From: Chryseobacterium rhizoplanae
Lineage (GTDB): Bacteria > Bacteroidota > Bacteroidia > Flavobacteriales > Weeksellaceae
Assembly: GCF_900182655.1 (NCBI RefSeq)
Contig: NZ_FXTC01000001.1
Coordinates: 186,001-250,000 of the forward strand
Reading direction: 5' to 3'
DNA: 64,000 nucleotides
How positions within the stretch are numbered: the stretch's first letter is position 1; each line of letters begins with the position of its first letter. The notes beneath the pieces were generated by a model that saw only the letters and a program-made list of their open reading frames with translations, was not told the origin of the DNA and did not search any database. Shown piece after piece: positions 25,488 through 35,460 of the stretch. Both the position numbers and the translations under genes were made by a program.

Positions 25488-26846
25488 ATGAACTCTTTAA
25501 TAGATAAGTATAATATTCCCGGACCGCGTTACACTTCTTATCCTACCGTTCCATATTGGGATGAATCAACATTTTCACCGGAAAAATGGAAGGAAACGGT
25601 AATCAGGTCTTTTCATGAAAGTAATGCAGAGGAGGGGATTTCTATTTATATCCATTTGCCTTTCTGTGAGGCTTTGTGTACGTTCTGTGCATGTCATAAG
25701 CGTATTACCAAGCAACACAGTGTTGAAGTGCCTTATCTGGAAAGCGTTTTGAAAGAGTGGAAACTTTATCTTGACCTTTTCAACGAAAAACCTAAACTGA
25801 AAGAATTACACTTAGGGGGAGGAACTCCTACGTTTTTCTCTCCTGAGAATTTAAAGACATTGCTGGAAGGGATTTTTTCAACCGTAGATATTGCAGAACA
25901 TCCGGAATTCTCTTTTGAAGGGCATCCTAACAATACCACGAAAGAACATCTTCAGACTTTATATGATCTTGGTTTCAGAAGAGTGAGCTTTGGAGTTCAG
26001 GATTATGATCCTAAAGTTCAGAAAGCGATCAATAGAATCCAGCCTTTTGAAAATGTAAAAAATGTTACAGAATGGGCGAAGGAAATTGGTTACAGGGGAA
26101 TCAGCCATGATCTTGTATTCGGACTTCCGCATCAGAATTGGGAGGCGATGGAACACACGATCAGAAAAACAATGGAGCTGAAGCCGGACAGACTTGCCTT
26201 CTACTCTTATGCACACGTTCCATGGGTAAAAGGAGTGGGACAGAGAGGTTTTGATGAAAATGACCTGCCAAGCGGAGAAGAAAAACGCCGTTTGTATGAA
26301 GATGGTAAAAGACTGCTTCAGGATTTAGGATATATTGAAGTAGGGATGGATCACTTTTCTCTTGAACATGATGATCTGTATCAGTCTTTGATTCATAAAA
26401 AACTTCACAGAAATTTCATGGGGTATACTTCAAGCAAAACCCAGCTGATGGTAGGGCTTGGTATGTCTGCCATTTCAGATTCATGGTATGCTTTTGCCCA
26501 GAATGTAAAAACGGTTGAGGAATATCAGAAAATGGTTGAAGAAGGTGAGATTCCTGTTGTAAAAGGACATGTTCTTAGCGAAGAAGATCTGATTGTAAGA
26601 AGACATATTCTGAACCTGATGTGCCAGCTTGAAACTACTTTTGATGTCAACAATTCTTTCCCGGAGCTTGAAAACGCCTTGGAAATGTTGAAAGAAATGG
26701 AAAATGACGGATTGGTTGAGATTAATGGAACTGAAGTTAAAATTACAGAAGCCGGACGAGCTTTCACAAGAAATGTAGCCATGGTTTTTGACCTGAGAAT
26801 GATGAGAAATAAGCCTGAAACAAGGATTTTCTCAATGACAATATAA
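25488..26846 (+). CDS. hemN: oxygen-independent coproporphyrinogen III dehydrogenase
   Basis: A 452-residue radical SAM enzyme. The cluster motif is PFCEALCTFCACH (Cys60, Cys64, Cys67), and the N-terminal GPRYTSYPTVPYW and a C-terminal HemN domain are those of true HemN proteins, not of the shorter HemW type. It oxidatively decarboxylates coproporphyrinogen III to protoporphyrinogen IX for haem without oxygen. Single gene with its own promoter box and terminator. Confidence 0.96.
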   Translation: MNSLIDKYNIPGPRYTSYPTVPYWDESTFSPEKWKETVIRSFHESNAEEGISIYIHLPFCEALCTFCACHKRITKQHSVEVPYLESVLKEWKLYLDLFNEKPKLKELHLGGGTPTFFSPENLKTLLEGIFSTVDIAEHPEFSFEGHPNNTTKEHLQTLYDLGFRRVSFGVQDYDPKVQKAINRIQPFENVKNVTEWAKEIGYRGISHDLVFGLPHQNWEAMEHTIRKTMELKPDRLAFYSYAHVPWVKGVGQRGFDENDLPSGEEKRRLYEDGKRLLQDLGYIEVGMDHFSLEHDDLYQSLIHKKLHRNFMGYTSSKTQLMVGLGMSAISDSWYAFAQNVKTVEEYQKMVEEGEIPVVKGHVLSEEDLIVRRHILNLMCQLETTFDVNNSFPELENALEMLKEMENDGLVEINGTEVKITEAGRAFTRNVAMVFDLRMMRNKPETRIFSMTI

Positions 26847-26858
26847 AGAAAAGCGGTT

Positions 26859-26887
26859 CAGATCTGAACCGCTTTTTTATTGCGTTA
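26859..26887 (+). terminator. intrinsic terminator after hemN
   Basis: An 11-bp perfect stem (AAAGCGGTTCA / TGAACCGCTTT, loop GATC) followed by a T run, 12 bases after the hemN stop. Confidence 0.92.
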
Positions 26888-26989
26888 AAATTGATCTTAT
26901 CATTAAGCGCTATGTTCACAAAGATTTTACAATACTTATCTGTCTTTTTTGTTCGCAAGGCCACTGCGTTTAGCAAACTTCTTCTGCTT

Positions 26990-27007
26990 AGTGAAACGCC
27001 TTTGCGA
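26990..27007. repeat. 18-bp intergenic repeat word, copy 1
   Basis: AGTGAAACGCCTTTGCGA is identical to 62204-62221. The surrounding sequence (26881-27060) is rich in GCG/TTTGCG/TTAGCGTTT words that also appear at 6266-6300, pointing to a degenerate dispersed family. Confidence 0.6.
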
Positions 27008-27066
27008 CCCTCTTCTTAGAATTTAAAAAATCTTAGCGTTTCGTCTGCGTTTATAACAAAATAGTA

Positions 27067-28431
27067 TTATTTGATAATCAACTTCTGACTGTAAGACTTC
27101 AATTCTCCGGATTTCAGGTTAATGTAATAAACTCCGGCGGGTATTCCTGAAATATTGATTCCTTTTCCATTAGAGATTTTACCTGCTTCCAACACTTTTC
27201 TACCTTCTGCACTGATGATTTCCAGGGTTGCTTTCTTATCTTTCACCCCATCAATAAAAATTTCTTTGGAAGCAGGATTAGGATACACTTTTACGGTAGC
27301 TAAAGTATTTTCCTGAGTTCCTAAAGTCCCTGTGGATATTTTAAAAATTTTCCCACTGTTCACAGCGGCTACGTACAGCCCTTTCTGATAATCTTCTCCG
27401 AAAGTAGAAAAATTATTTCCGGAATAAGGAGTCGTCCATGTGATAGTGTTATTGCTATCCAGAATTCCGATTTGGGTAGAGCAGTAATCTGCAAAAAAAT
27501 ATTTCCCCTGAAGTGACGGATATTGAGCTCCTCTGTAAACATAACCACCGGTGATAGAGCATTTTCCACCTGAATGGTCATATACGGCAACAGGGAAGGT
27601 CATTGTAGACTGTGCAGCACATCCTGCTGTATTATAGGCATTATTTCCTTCATAACAGCGCCAGCCATAGTTTAAAACGGCTTGTGTTATAGGCATTTTA
27701 TTGATTTCTTCTATAGCTCCCTGGCCCACATCTGCAATCATCGCATTTCCTGTAGTCAGGTCAAAGGAAAACTTCCAGGCATTTCTGAGGCCATAAGCCC
27801 ATATTTCATCAGCACCAGCTACGGTTCCTGCGAAAGGATTATCCGGAGGGATATTATAAGGACCTGTAGCATCCACGTCTATTCTCAGCATTTTTCCAAG
27901 CAATACATTTTTATTTTGGGCATTATTATTCGGATCCCCGCCGCTTCCTCCATCTCCGGTGATGATCCAGAGTTTTCCGTCTGGAGCAAAATGAATGCTT
28001 CCTCCATTGTGATTGTCGAATGGTTTGGGAATGTTGAGCAGGATTTTTTCAGAAGCAGGATCAGCCACGTTAGGATCAGTTGAACTGACGCTGTATCTTG
28101 CAACGATGATATTGCCTGCGGGGTTGTTATAATATACAAAAAAATACCCGTTGGTGGCGTATTGTGGGTGAAAAGCAAGTCCCAGAAGACCTCTTTCACC
28201 ACCAAAAATTATTTTTGAACTGATATTCAAAAAATTAGTGGTATTAATTGTCCCGTTGGGTTGAATAATTTTAATAATTCCGTTCTGCTGAACAACAAAA
28301 AGCCGGCTGTCATTGGCGTTTGTAATCTCTACCGGGCTGGTAAGTCCCGTGGCAAATTCTTCCAAATTAATGCTTTGAGAATTAGCAATTAAAGAAGAAA
28401 AAATACTAATGGTAAAAAGTAGTTTTTTCAT
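27067..28431 (-). CDS. T9SS-secreted PQQ-dependent sugar dehydrogenase-like protein
   Basis: A 454-residue protein starting at the ATG at 28431, which opens a good signal peptide (MKKLLFTISIFSSLIANSQ). The central part is a six-bladed propeller of the soluble glucose/aldose sugar dehydrogenase family, with blade motifs GERGLLGLAFHPQYATNG and SIHFAPDGKLWIITGDGG. The last ~75 residues form a T9SS type A sorting domain (VKVYPNPAS...). It should be a surface or extracellular oxidoreductase acting on sugars, but PQQ dependence depends on cofactor supply and is not shown here. Confidence 0.9.
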   Translation of the reverse strand: MKKLLFTISIFSSLIANSQSINLEEFATGLTSPVEITNANDSRLFVVQQNGIIKIIQPNGTINTTNFLNISSKIIFGGERGLLGLAFHPQYATNGYFFVYYNNPAGNIIVARYSVSSTDPNVADPASEKILLNIPKPFDNHNGGSIHFAPDGKLWIITGDGGSGGDPNNNAQNKNVLLGKMLRIDVDATGPYNIPPDNPFAGTVAGADEIWAYGLRNAWKFSFDLTTGNAMIADVGQGAIEEINKMPITQAVLNYGWRCYEGNNAYNTAGCAAQSTMTFPVAVYDHSGGKCSITGGYVYRGAQYPSLQGKYFFADYCSTQIGILDSNNTITWTTPYSGNNFSTFGEDYQKGLYVAAVNSGKIFKISTGTLGTQENTLATVKVYPNPASKEIFIDGVKDKKATLEIISAEGRKVLEAGKISNGKGINISGIPAGVYYINLKSGELKSYSQKLIIK

Positions 28432-28611
28432 AATATTTTGAGAGTTAGTGTGTTGGGGAAGTGAATGAAAATTTTGTACCAATCAAATTTTGAAGACTTC
28501 ATTATGATAGCATGAAAAAATTGTTAAATCTTAAATAGAACTCAGAATACCAATATATCTGAAAATAAACCATTTCTGTTGTTAAAAATTCATAAAATAC
28601 AAGAAAATCAT

Positions 28612-28619
28612 TATATTTG
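28612..28619 (+). promoter_or_regulatory. candidate -7 box for secDF
   Basis: TATATTTG (followed by C) matches TAnnTTTG 29 bases before the secDF ATG. No TTG was found at the expected -33 distance. Confidence 0.45.
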
Positions 28620-28648
28620 CCGACTTAATTTAACGTAGTTATAACAAA

Positions 28649-31558
28649 ATGCAAGGAAAAGGACTTATTACAATTGTCGCTATTGTACTAGGGTTGATTT
28701 GCTTAAACGAGCTATTACCAACATGGTACGCCAGCAAAATTGAAAAGCAGGCGACTGCTATTGCAGGAGACAATCCGGAGAAGTATCAGAAAGAAATTGC
28801 TAGACTTTCTAAGGATACTTTGAATCTAGGATTCACAAAACTTTATTACACTAAAGCCAAAGACAAGGAAATGAAACTTGGTCTTGACTTGAAAGGAGGG
28901 ATCAACGTTCTTTTGGAGATCAACCAGAGAGACCTTGTGAATGATTTAACAAATTATTCTACAAACCCTGTTCTTATTGAGGCTTTAAACAAAACTGATG
29001 AAGCACAGAAGAATTCTACAAAAGCTTACATCGATAACTTTTTCGAGCAATTCGATCTGGTTAACAAAGCTAAAGGAACAAACCTTAAGTTGGCAGATCC
29101 GGAAATTTTCGGAAATACGACACTTACTGAAGTGAAGTACAACACTCCTGATGAGCAGGTAAAAAGCATTGTTAAAAGAAAAATTGATGCATCTGTAGGA
29201 ACAGCTTTTGAGGTAATCAGAACGAGAATTGATAAAATGGGTGCGGTGCAGCCAAACGTTCAGAGAGTACCTGGAACAGCTAGAATTTCTGTGGAAATGC
29301 CTGGTATGAAGGACATCGATAAAGTGAAGAAAATGCTTCAGACTTCTGCAAAACTTCAGTTCTGGGAAGTACAGCAGGTTCCTGAAATTGCACCTTATTT
29401 CCAGACTTTGACAACTATGGTTGCTGCAAAAGGAGATTCTATGGGAGTGGCAAAGAATGTGAACTTCATGAAACTTTTACAGCTTGACAAATTAAGAACG
29501 AACGGTGTTGCCAACGTAAAATTATCCGATACAGCTGTTGTAAATAAAATTTTAAACAGTAAAGTAGGTCAGTCTTTACGTCCGGCTAACATTAAATATA
29601 CACAGTTCATGTGGGGTTACAAACCTGAAGCTACAGATACTGAAAGCTTGGTATTGTATGCAATCAGAGGTAACATCAACCAAAAAGCTCCTGTAGATGG
29701 TGCTGTTGAAACTGCAAACATCAGCTATGATGAGCTGAGCAGAGTAGTAGTAGACATGCAGATGGATTCCAAAGGAGCAAAAGACTGGAAAACATTAACT
29801 GAGAAAAACGTTGGTAAGCCGGTTGCTGTAACGCTTGACGGTAGAGTGTATACTGCACCAAACGTTGTCAATGCAATTCCGAACGGTAGAACCCAGATTT
29901 CTGGTAACTTCTCTCAGGAAGAAGCTAAAGAACTGGTAGACGTCTTAGGAGCAGGTAAATTACCAGCGGGTGCAAAAGTAGTTCAGGCTACAGTTGTAGG
30001 TCCTTCATTAGGGCAAGAATCTATTGATGCGGGTGTTTTATCATTTGGTATCGCATTCTTATTAATTATTGCTTATATCATTTTCTACTACGGTGGAGCT
30101 GGGGTTTATGCAGTAATTGCAATGATCATCAACCTATTCTACATTTTCGGAATTATGGATTCCGTAGATGCTACCCTTACGCTTCCTGGTATCGCAGGTA
30201 TTGTACTTACAATGGCCATGGCGGTAGATACGAACGTAATTATCTATGAAAGAACCAAAGAAGAACTTTTCGCAGGAAAAAGTATTCTTGAAGCATATAA
30301 GGACGGTTTCAAACATGCATTAAGTGCAATTGTTGACGGTCACTTAACGACATTATTAACGGCAGGTGTACTATTCCTTTTCGGAACAGGACCTATCAAA
30401 GGTTTTGCATTAACATTAGGAATCGGTATCCTGATGACATTCTTTACTTCGGTATTGATTTCAAGAGTAATGATCTTCTCCAGATTGAATAAAGGAAAAC
30501 ACCTTTCAGTTTGGACAGGTGCTACAAAAAATCTTTTCAGAAATACCTGGATCGATTTTATTGGAAAAAGAAAATACGCTTACATCATTTCCGGTGTTTT
30601 AACTATTGTTTGTATCGCATCTATTGCCATCCACGGATTCAAATATGGTATTGACTTTACAGGAGGTAGAAACTATGTGGTAAGATTTGATAAGGCTGTA
30701 AATGCTGAAGATGTTGAAGCTAATTTAGTGAAGATGTTCCAGACTGAGGATGGTAAAAACTCATCCGTAGAAGCTAAAACTTTCGGTAATGACAAGCAGT
30801 TGAAAATTTCTACAGATTACCTTATCGAAGATGAATCTTTGAAAGCTGACCAGACTGTTGAGCAGAAATTATATGAAGGATTAAAATCCAGCTTACCTGC
30901 AAACATGACGTTAAAAGATTTCAAATCTGCAGATAAAGATCATTCAGGAATCATTTCTTCTGAGAAAGTAGGACCTACGGTTGCAGATGATATCAAGACT
31001 CACGGTATTCTTGCTGTAGTTGCAGCATTAGCAGGTATTTTCATTTATATCTTGGTGAGATTCAGAAAATGGCAGTTCTCTCTTGGTGCTGTTGCAGCGT
31101 TATTCCACGATGCGGTGATCATTTTGGGAGCTTATTCATTGCTTCATAAGTTTATGCCATTCAACATGGAGATCAATCAGGATTTCGTTGCTGCAATTCT
31201 TACTGTATTGGGTTACTCAATCAATGATACAGTAATTATCTTCGACAGAATTAGAGAATACTTGAGAGAGAAAAAATCTTTAACATTAGCGGGTCTGTTT
31301 GATGACTCTATCTCAAGTACATTGGGTAGAACATTCAACACCTCATTTACTACGATTCTGGTTATCCTTGCGATCTTCATTTTCGGTGGTGATAACCTGA
31401 GAGGATTCATGTTTGCTATGTTAATTGGTATTGGATTCGGCACGTATTCATCTATCTTTATTGCGTCTGCAATTGCTTATGACTTCCTTAAAACAGGAAA
31501 AGAAGAAGAGGTACATGGAAAAACCACTTCTACAAAAGAAGAGATTGCTTCAAAGTAA
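28649..31558 (+). CDS. secDF: fused protein translocase subunit SecDF
   Basis: A 969-residue fusion of SecD and SecF, the proton-driven partner of SecYEG that helps pull secreted proteins across the inner membrane. The SecD half opens with one helix and GLDLKGGINVLLEI (~79-92), has a large periplasmic domain (~100-460) and six helices including ATLTLPGIAGIVLTMAMAVDTNV. The SecF half begins near residue 640, with GIDFTGGRN (~668) and VLGYSINDTVIIFDRIRE near the end. Monocistronic, with its own promoter box and terminator. Confidence 0.96.
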   Translation: MQGKGLITIVAIVLGLICLNELLPTWYASKIEKQATAIAGDNPEKYQKEIARLSKDTLNLGFTKLYYTKAKDKEMKLGLDLKGGINVLLEINQRDLVNDLTNYSTNPVLIEALNKTDEAQKNSTKAYIDNFFEQFDLVNKAKGTNLKLADPEIFGNTTLTEVKYNTPDEQVKSIVKRKIDASVGTAFEVIRTRIDKMGAVQPNVQRVPGTARISVEMPGMKDIDKVKKMLQTSAKLQFWEVQQVPEIAPYFQTLTTMVAAKGDSMGVAKNVNFMKLLQLDKLRTNGVANVKLSDTAVVNKILNSKVGQSLRPANIKYTQFMWGYKPEATDTESLVLYAIRGNINQKAPVDGAVETANISYDELSRVVVDMQMDSKGAKDWKTLTEKNVGKPVAVTLDGRVYTAPNVVNAIPNGRTQISGNFSQEEAKELVDVLGAGKLPAGAKVVQATVVGPSLGQESIDAGVLSFGIAFLLIIAYIIFYYGGAGVYAVIAMIINLFYIFGIMDSVDATLTLPGIAGIVLTMAMAVDTNVIIYERTKEELFAGKSILEAYKDGFKHALSAIVDGHLTTLLTAGVLFLFGTGPIKGFALTLGIGILMTFFTSVLISRVMIFSRLNKGKHLSVWTGATKNLFRNTWIDFIGKRKYAYIISGVLTIVCIASIAIHGFKYGIDFTGGRNYVVRFDKAVNAEDVEANLVKMFQTEDGKNSSVEAKTFGNDKQLKISTDYLIEDESLKADQTVEQKLYEGLKSSLPANMTLKDFKSADKDHSGIISSEKVGPTVADDIKTHGILAVVAALAGIFIYILVRFRKWQFSLGAVAALFHDAVIILGAYSLLHKFMPFNMEINQDFVAAILTVLGYSINDTVIIFDRIREYLREKKSLTLAGLFDDSISSTLGRTFNTSFTTILVILAIFIFGGDNLRGFMFAMLIGIGFGTYSSIFIASAIAYDFLKTGKEEEVHGKTTSTKEEIASK

Positions 31559-31999
31559 TACAAACTACAATAAATTAATAAAGACCGTTTCGAAAGAAGC
31601 GGTCTTTTTTTATATGCTTTACGGTTTTATAAGTTTATATTCAGTTTAATAGCTGGTAACATATATTTTCAGAGAGGTTAATATCTTTTCATAATTAACA
31701 GTTGAATTTTCAAGCAATTATTGATTATTTTATTCATTTTTTATAGGTAATTATTTATTAATTGTTTTCATTCTTATTTTACTGTTTATTTTTCAATAAA
31801 TTTTATTTTTTGAAATTGTGTTAAAGTAGACTTATGTTTAATAACTCAAATTTTATAGAGTAAAATTTTTTTGTATAATTGTTGAATAACAAAGGGTTTT
31901 TGCGAGTTTATATTGAAATAGTTGTTTTGTTTTAAAATTATTAAAAAATAAGAGTTTTATGTAATTAATTATTTTATATTTACTGTAAACAAAACAAAA
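31559..31999. other. AT-rich intergenic region
   Basis: A gap of 441 bases. It holds the secDF terminator at its start. The rest is extremely AT-rich with long T runs, no reading frame of note and no perfect TAnnTTTG; a near match TATATTTA lies at about 31975 ahead of the next gene. Confidence 0.6.
31580..31612 (+). terminator. intrinsic terminator after secDF
   Basis: The stem AAAGACCG / CGGTCTTT with an inner TTC/GAA extension closed by GAAA, followed by a T tract. Confidence 0.88.
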
Positions 32000-32572
32000 A
32001 TGAAAGTCGAAAAATTATTCGTTGCTGCGGCATTATGTGCTGCCAGTTTCCTTTACGCACAGGTTGGGATTAGTACTCCAAACCCTGACAAAAGTTCTGC
32101 ATTAGATGTTACCGGCACCAATAAAGGCGTATTGATTCCCAGAATTTCCGATCTCACAACAATAGCTGCTCCAGCTAATGGTTTATTGGTTTATGATCTC
32201 AAAAGACAGGCACTGGCTCAGAATATCGGAACACCTTCCAGTCCAAACTGGATCCCGATCAGTGGGAATGTCGTCAAGTTCTTCTATATGCCTTCTATCA
32301 GTATTGATACTTCTACGTTAGGTACAGGAAGGACAAAAGACTTATTCCAGCTTTATAAAACTCAGTTTTCTACCCCAAAAGTTTCAAGTACCGGAGCTCC
32401 GGGAGCGATTCCTTTTTTTGTCAATGCAACAGATCTGTATTATTATGTGACTGATTTTGACACTGCAGTTTTAAGTAATGTAAGTATTGATGCTAATGGA
32501 ATTCTTCGCTATGATGTGATAGGATCGGCTACTGCCTGCTCTTTCGTGAATATTGTATTTGTAATCAAATAA
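32000..32572 (+). CDS. secreted protein with adhesin-like N-terminus
   Basis: A 190-residue protein with a signal peptide (cleaves near LYAQ, residue ~21). The mature start, VGISTPNPDKSSALDVTGTN followed by KGVLIPR, is a motif repeated in many flavobacterial surface proteins in which a short beta structure follows a Ser-Ala-Leu-Asp box. The rest is beta-rich with no catalytic motif. Possibly a cell-surface or appendage component. The next gene, 79 bases on in the same direction, is also secreted, so the two may act together. Confidence 0.75.
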   Translation: MKVEKLFVAAALCAASFLYAQVGISTPNPDKSSALDVTGTNKGVLIPRISDLTTIAAPANGLLVYDLKRQALAQNIGTPSSPNWIPISGNVVKFFYMPSISIDTSTLGTGRTKDLFQLYKTQFSTPKVSSTGAPGAIPFFVNATDLYYYVTDFDTAVLSNVSIDANGILRYDVIGSATACSFVNIVFVIK

Positions 32573-32651
32573 TTTTAAGAGGCATACAGTCATTATGATC
32601 ATCCTTGTTCAGGGGTGAGTTTCCCGTGTATAAATAACTTTAAAATTATTG

Positions 32652-33920
32652 ATGATGAAAACAAATTCAATATTACGATATATGCTTATAACAGTTTGTC
32701 TTTTGGTATCAGGCAAAATGACATCTCAGGAGATGGTAACACTTCCCAATGGCGGATGTGGGAGATTATTGGATACTAATACATCAAGTTCAAGTGATGG
32801 TGGGTTTCTTTGTTTCAGATTGGGAAAAGAAGCTGTTAATCCGGGGAATATGACTGATACGGATGTTAATTCATACGCCTCTTTAAAGCCGGGTACAGGT
32901 GCCGGCCTTTTCTGCAGTATGTATGTAGGAATAGGAACCAACGGAGCTGATTTTCTGGCTAATAAACCTGTGTATATTGACTTTGCTTCAGATGGTTTTA
33001 ATTTTAATCCCAGTTTTAATGGGGGAAATTTTGTTTTCTACAACAACGGGCAGGAAGTCTACCGTACAGGTGTTAACGGACATTTCTTCTTTGATTTTGG
33101 TGATAATCAAGGGCGCAGGATCATTAAAGTAATTCCCACAGCAGCATGGGATGAAGTACGGCTGGATTTTGGAGAAGCTATAGGGATTGGTTTCTCATTC
33201 AGTCAGATGAGAGTGTATAACATTCTTTCAGAGTATTATCTGGCTCCTATGACTTATCTGTCTCAGCCTTCTGATAAAACTGTGGCTGCAGGCGGATCAA
33301 CAACAATGACTGCTGTGATCAATAATACGCCTACAGATGAAACTCCGGATAATATTACTTACCAATGGCAGGTTCTCAATGGAGGTACATGGACTAATTT
33401 GGCGAATGGTACCAACTACAGCAATGTTACTTCATCCACTCTTGCGATCAGCAATGTACCTGCAGGGTTTAATAATAATCAATACCGTGTAGTGGCCAAC
33501 TCCAGCTTTCACACCTGTTCCTTCCAGGCAATTTCTACTGTAGGCAGACTTTTTGTAAACTCTGTAAATAACCCCGGAACCATTTCGGCAGACCAGACGT
33601 TATGTATGGATATCAGTAATGATCCGGCTGCCTTTAATCAGACTACAGCAGCACAGGTAAGCGGTTCTGCGGAGTATCAATGGCAAAGTTCAGCAGATAA
33701 TGTAACATTTGTGAATATTGTCAATGCAACATCTGTTACTTATGATGCCCCACCAGTTACCCAGACTACTTATTATCGCAGGGGTGTGAGGTCTGTACTC
33801 AATGGAAATACTACCGGCTATCAATACAGTAATGTGGTAAAAGTGACTTTAAAACAAAGCTGCCTGATCAAATGTATCATAACGAACAGAATGATATATA
33901 CAAAGTTGAATTCCAATTAA
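32652..33920 (+). CDS. secreted Ig-like-domain protein, possibly truncated at its C-terminus
   Basis: About 422 residues, from the ATG at 32652 or one codon later. A signal peptide (to ~26) is followed by a beta-rich domain (~30-200) and two bacterial Ig-like modules (~205-310 and ~315-400, each with a YQW core). Flavobacterial proteins of this build usually end with a T9SS sorting domain; this one stops after VVKVTLKQSC with an odd Ile/Asn-rich tail. From about 33842 another frame reads SDFKTKLPDQMYHNEQNDIY before its own stop, which could mean a frameshift or a deletion scar. Confidence 0.72.
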   Translation: MMKTNSILRYMLITVCLLVSGKMTSQEMVTLPNGGCGRLLDTNTSSSSDGGFLCFRLGKEAVNPGNMTDTDVNSYASLKPGTGAGLFCSMYVGIGTNGADFLANKPVYIDFASDGFNFNPSFNGGNFVFYNNGQEVYRTGVNGHFFFDFGDNQGRRIIKVIPTAAWDEVRLDFGEAIGIGFSFSQMRVYNILSEYYLAPMTYLSQPSDKTVAAGGSTTMTAVINNTPTDETPDNITYQWQVLNGGTWTNLANGTNYSNVTSSTLAISNVPAGFNNNQYRVVANSSFHTCSFQAISTVGRLFVNSVNNPGTISADQTLCMDISNDPAAFNQTTAAQVSGSAEYQWQSSADNVTFVNIVNATSVTYDAPPVTQTTYYRRGVRSVLNGNTTGYQYSNVVKVTLKQSCLIKCIITNRMIYTKLNSN

Positions 33921-33946
33921 ATAGAATGATTTCTGATTGATTATAC

Positions 33947-33986
33947 AAGCCTGTTTCAAATTTTTCTTTTGAAACAGGCTTTTTTC
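33947..33986 (+). terminator. intrinsic terminator
   Basis: A 14-bp perfect stem (AAGCCTGTTTCAAA / TTTGAAACAGGCTT) followed by a T run, 26 bases after the Ig-like gene. Confidence 0.9.
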
Positions 33987-34102
33987 TTGTTGAATAGCTT
34001 ATTCTTTTATTCCTTATAAATACTGAATGAAATTGAGTGTATTATTAATATTATACTTCTTTAATACAATGAAATTTAGAACCATTATTTTTAAGATTTG
34101 AT

Positions 34103-34110
34103 TAATTTTG
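34103..34110 (+). promoter_or_regulatory. candidate -7 box close to the MFS gene start
   Basis: TAATTTTG (followed by C) matches TAnnTTTG and ends 7 bases before the ATG at 34118. No correctly spaced TTTG was found upstream, so the box is unsupported by a -33 element. Confidence 0.4.
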
Positions 34111-34117
34111 CACCATC

Positions 34118-35353
34118 ATGGAAAATTCAAAGAAAAAAGCGGCTATAGGCTTCATATTTATTACTTTACTGATAGATATTACGGGATGGGGAATCATCAT
34201 TCCTGTTGTTCCCAAATTAATTGAGGAACTTATTCACGCAGATATTAGTGAAGCCGCGAAATATGGTGGCTGGCTTGGATTTGCCTATGCATTTACCCAA
34301 TTTATATTTTCTCCGCTTGTCGGAAACCTGAGTGATAAATATGGACGCAGACCTGTGATCCTGATTTCTCTTTTCGGATTTGCCGTGGATTATATTTTCC
34401 TTGCCCTGGCACCCACAATCTGGTGGCTGTTCCTGGGAAGAATTATTGCCGGAATAACGGGCGCAAGTGTTACTACTGCCAGCGCCTACATTGCAGATAT
34501 TTCCACTGATGAAGACAGAGCCAAGAATTTTGGACTGATAGGGGCAGCTTTTGGGCTCGGATTTATTATAGGTCCGGTTCTGGGTGGAGTGCTTGGTCAT
34601 TATGGAGCCAGAGTTCCTTTCTATGCTGCTGCAGGCCTATGTCTGCTTAACTTCCTGTATGGGTATTTCATCCTTCCTGAAAGTTTGGATAAAGATAAAA
34701 GAAGAGAGTTTGACTGGAAACGTGCCAACCCTATAGGTTCATTTAAATTTTTAGGTAAACATCCTGAAATTTCAGGGCTTATTCTTTCTTTAATATTGAT
34801 TTATATTGCAGGTCATGCTGTACAGAGCAACTGGAGCTTCTTTACGATGTATAAATTCAACTGGACAGAAAGAATGGTGGGAATTTCATTAGGAGTCGTA
34901 GGTTTATTGGTCGGTCTTGTACAGGGCGGGCTTATCAGATGGACTACTCCAAGGCTTGGAGAGCAGAAAAGTATTTACTACGGATTGGCTTTTTACGCTG
35001 TAGGAATGCTGCTGTTTGCTTTTGCTTCTGAAGGATGGATGATGTTTGTCTTTTTGGTTCCTTACTGCTTAGGAGGAATCTGTGGACCGGCTTTACAGTC
35101 TGTCATCACAAAAAGCGTTCCTTCCAATGAGCAGGGTGAACTTCAGGGAGCATTGACGAGTTTAATGAGTGCAACTTCTATTATCGGGCCTCCGATGATG
35201 ACCAATCTGTTTTACTTTTTCACGCATGATGAAGCACCCTTCAAATTTTCCGGTGCGCCTTTCTTTTTAGCATTTATTTTAATGGCGATCAGCGTTGTGA
35301 TCACTTATTCTGCATTTCAGAAAAAAGGAAAAGAAAAAATAAAGGATTTTTAG
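34118..35353 (+). CDS. MFS transporter, TetA-like drug exporter family
   Basis: A 411-residue transporter with about 12 transmembrane helices. The MFS motif A is [12 protein letters not shown] after helix 2, and helix 5 carries [16 protein letters not shown] (antiporter motif C). It resembles TCR/Tet-type 12-helix drug:proton antiporters. Tetracycline itself is not implied; many chromosomal members have unknown substrates. Monocistronic. Confidence 0.9.
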   Translation: MENSKKKAAIGFIFITLLIDITGWGIIIPVVPKLIEELIHADISEAAKYGGWLGFAYAFTQFIFSPLVGNLSDKYGRRPVILISLFGFAVDYIFLALAPTIWWLFLGRIIAGITGASVTTASAYIADISTDEDRAKNFGLIGAAFGLGFIIGPVLGGVLGHYGARVPFYAAAGLCLLNFLYGYFILPESLDKDKRREFDWKRANPIGSFKFLGKHPEISGLILSLILIYIAGHAVQSNWSFFTMYKFNWTERMVGISLGVVGLLVGLVQGGLIRWTTPRLGEQKSIYYGLAFYAVGMLLFAFASEGWMMFVFLVPYCLGGICGPALQSVITKSVPSNEQGELQGALTSLMSATSIIGPPMMTNLFYFFTHDEAPFKFSGAPFFLAFILMAISVVITYSAFQKKGKEKIKDF

Positions 35354-35460
35354 AAAACAATAGATTTGTTCTATTCCGAGCATATATATGGCTCCGGGTT
35401 CAATCTATTCAATAATTTTACAGGAGTAGTTTTTCTGCTTTTTTAAACACAAAATAAATT

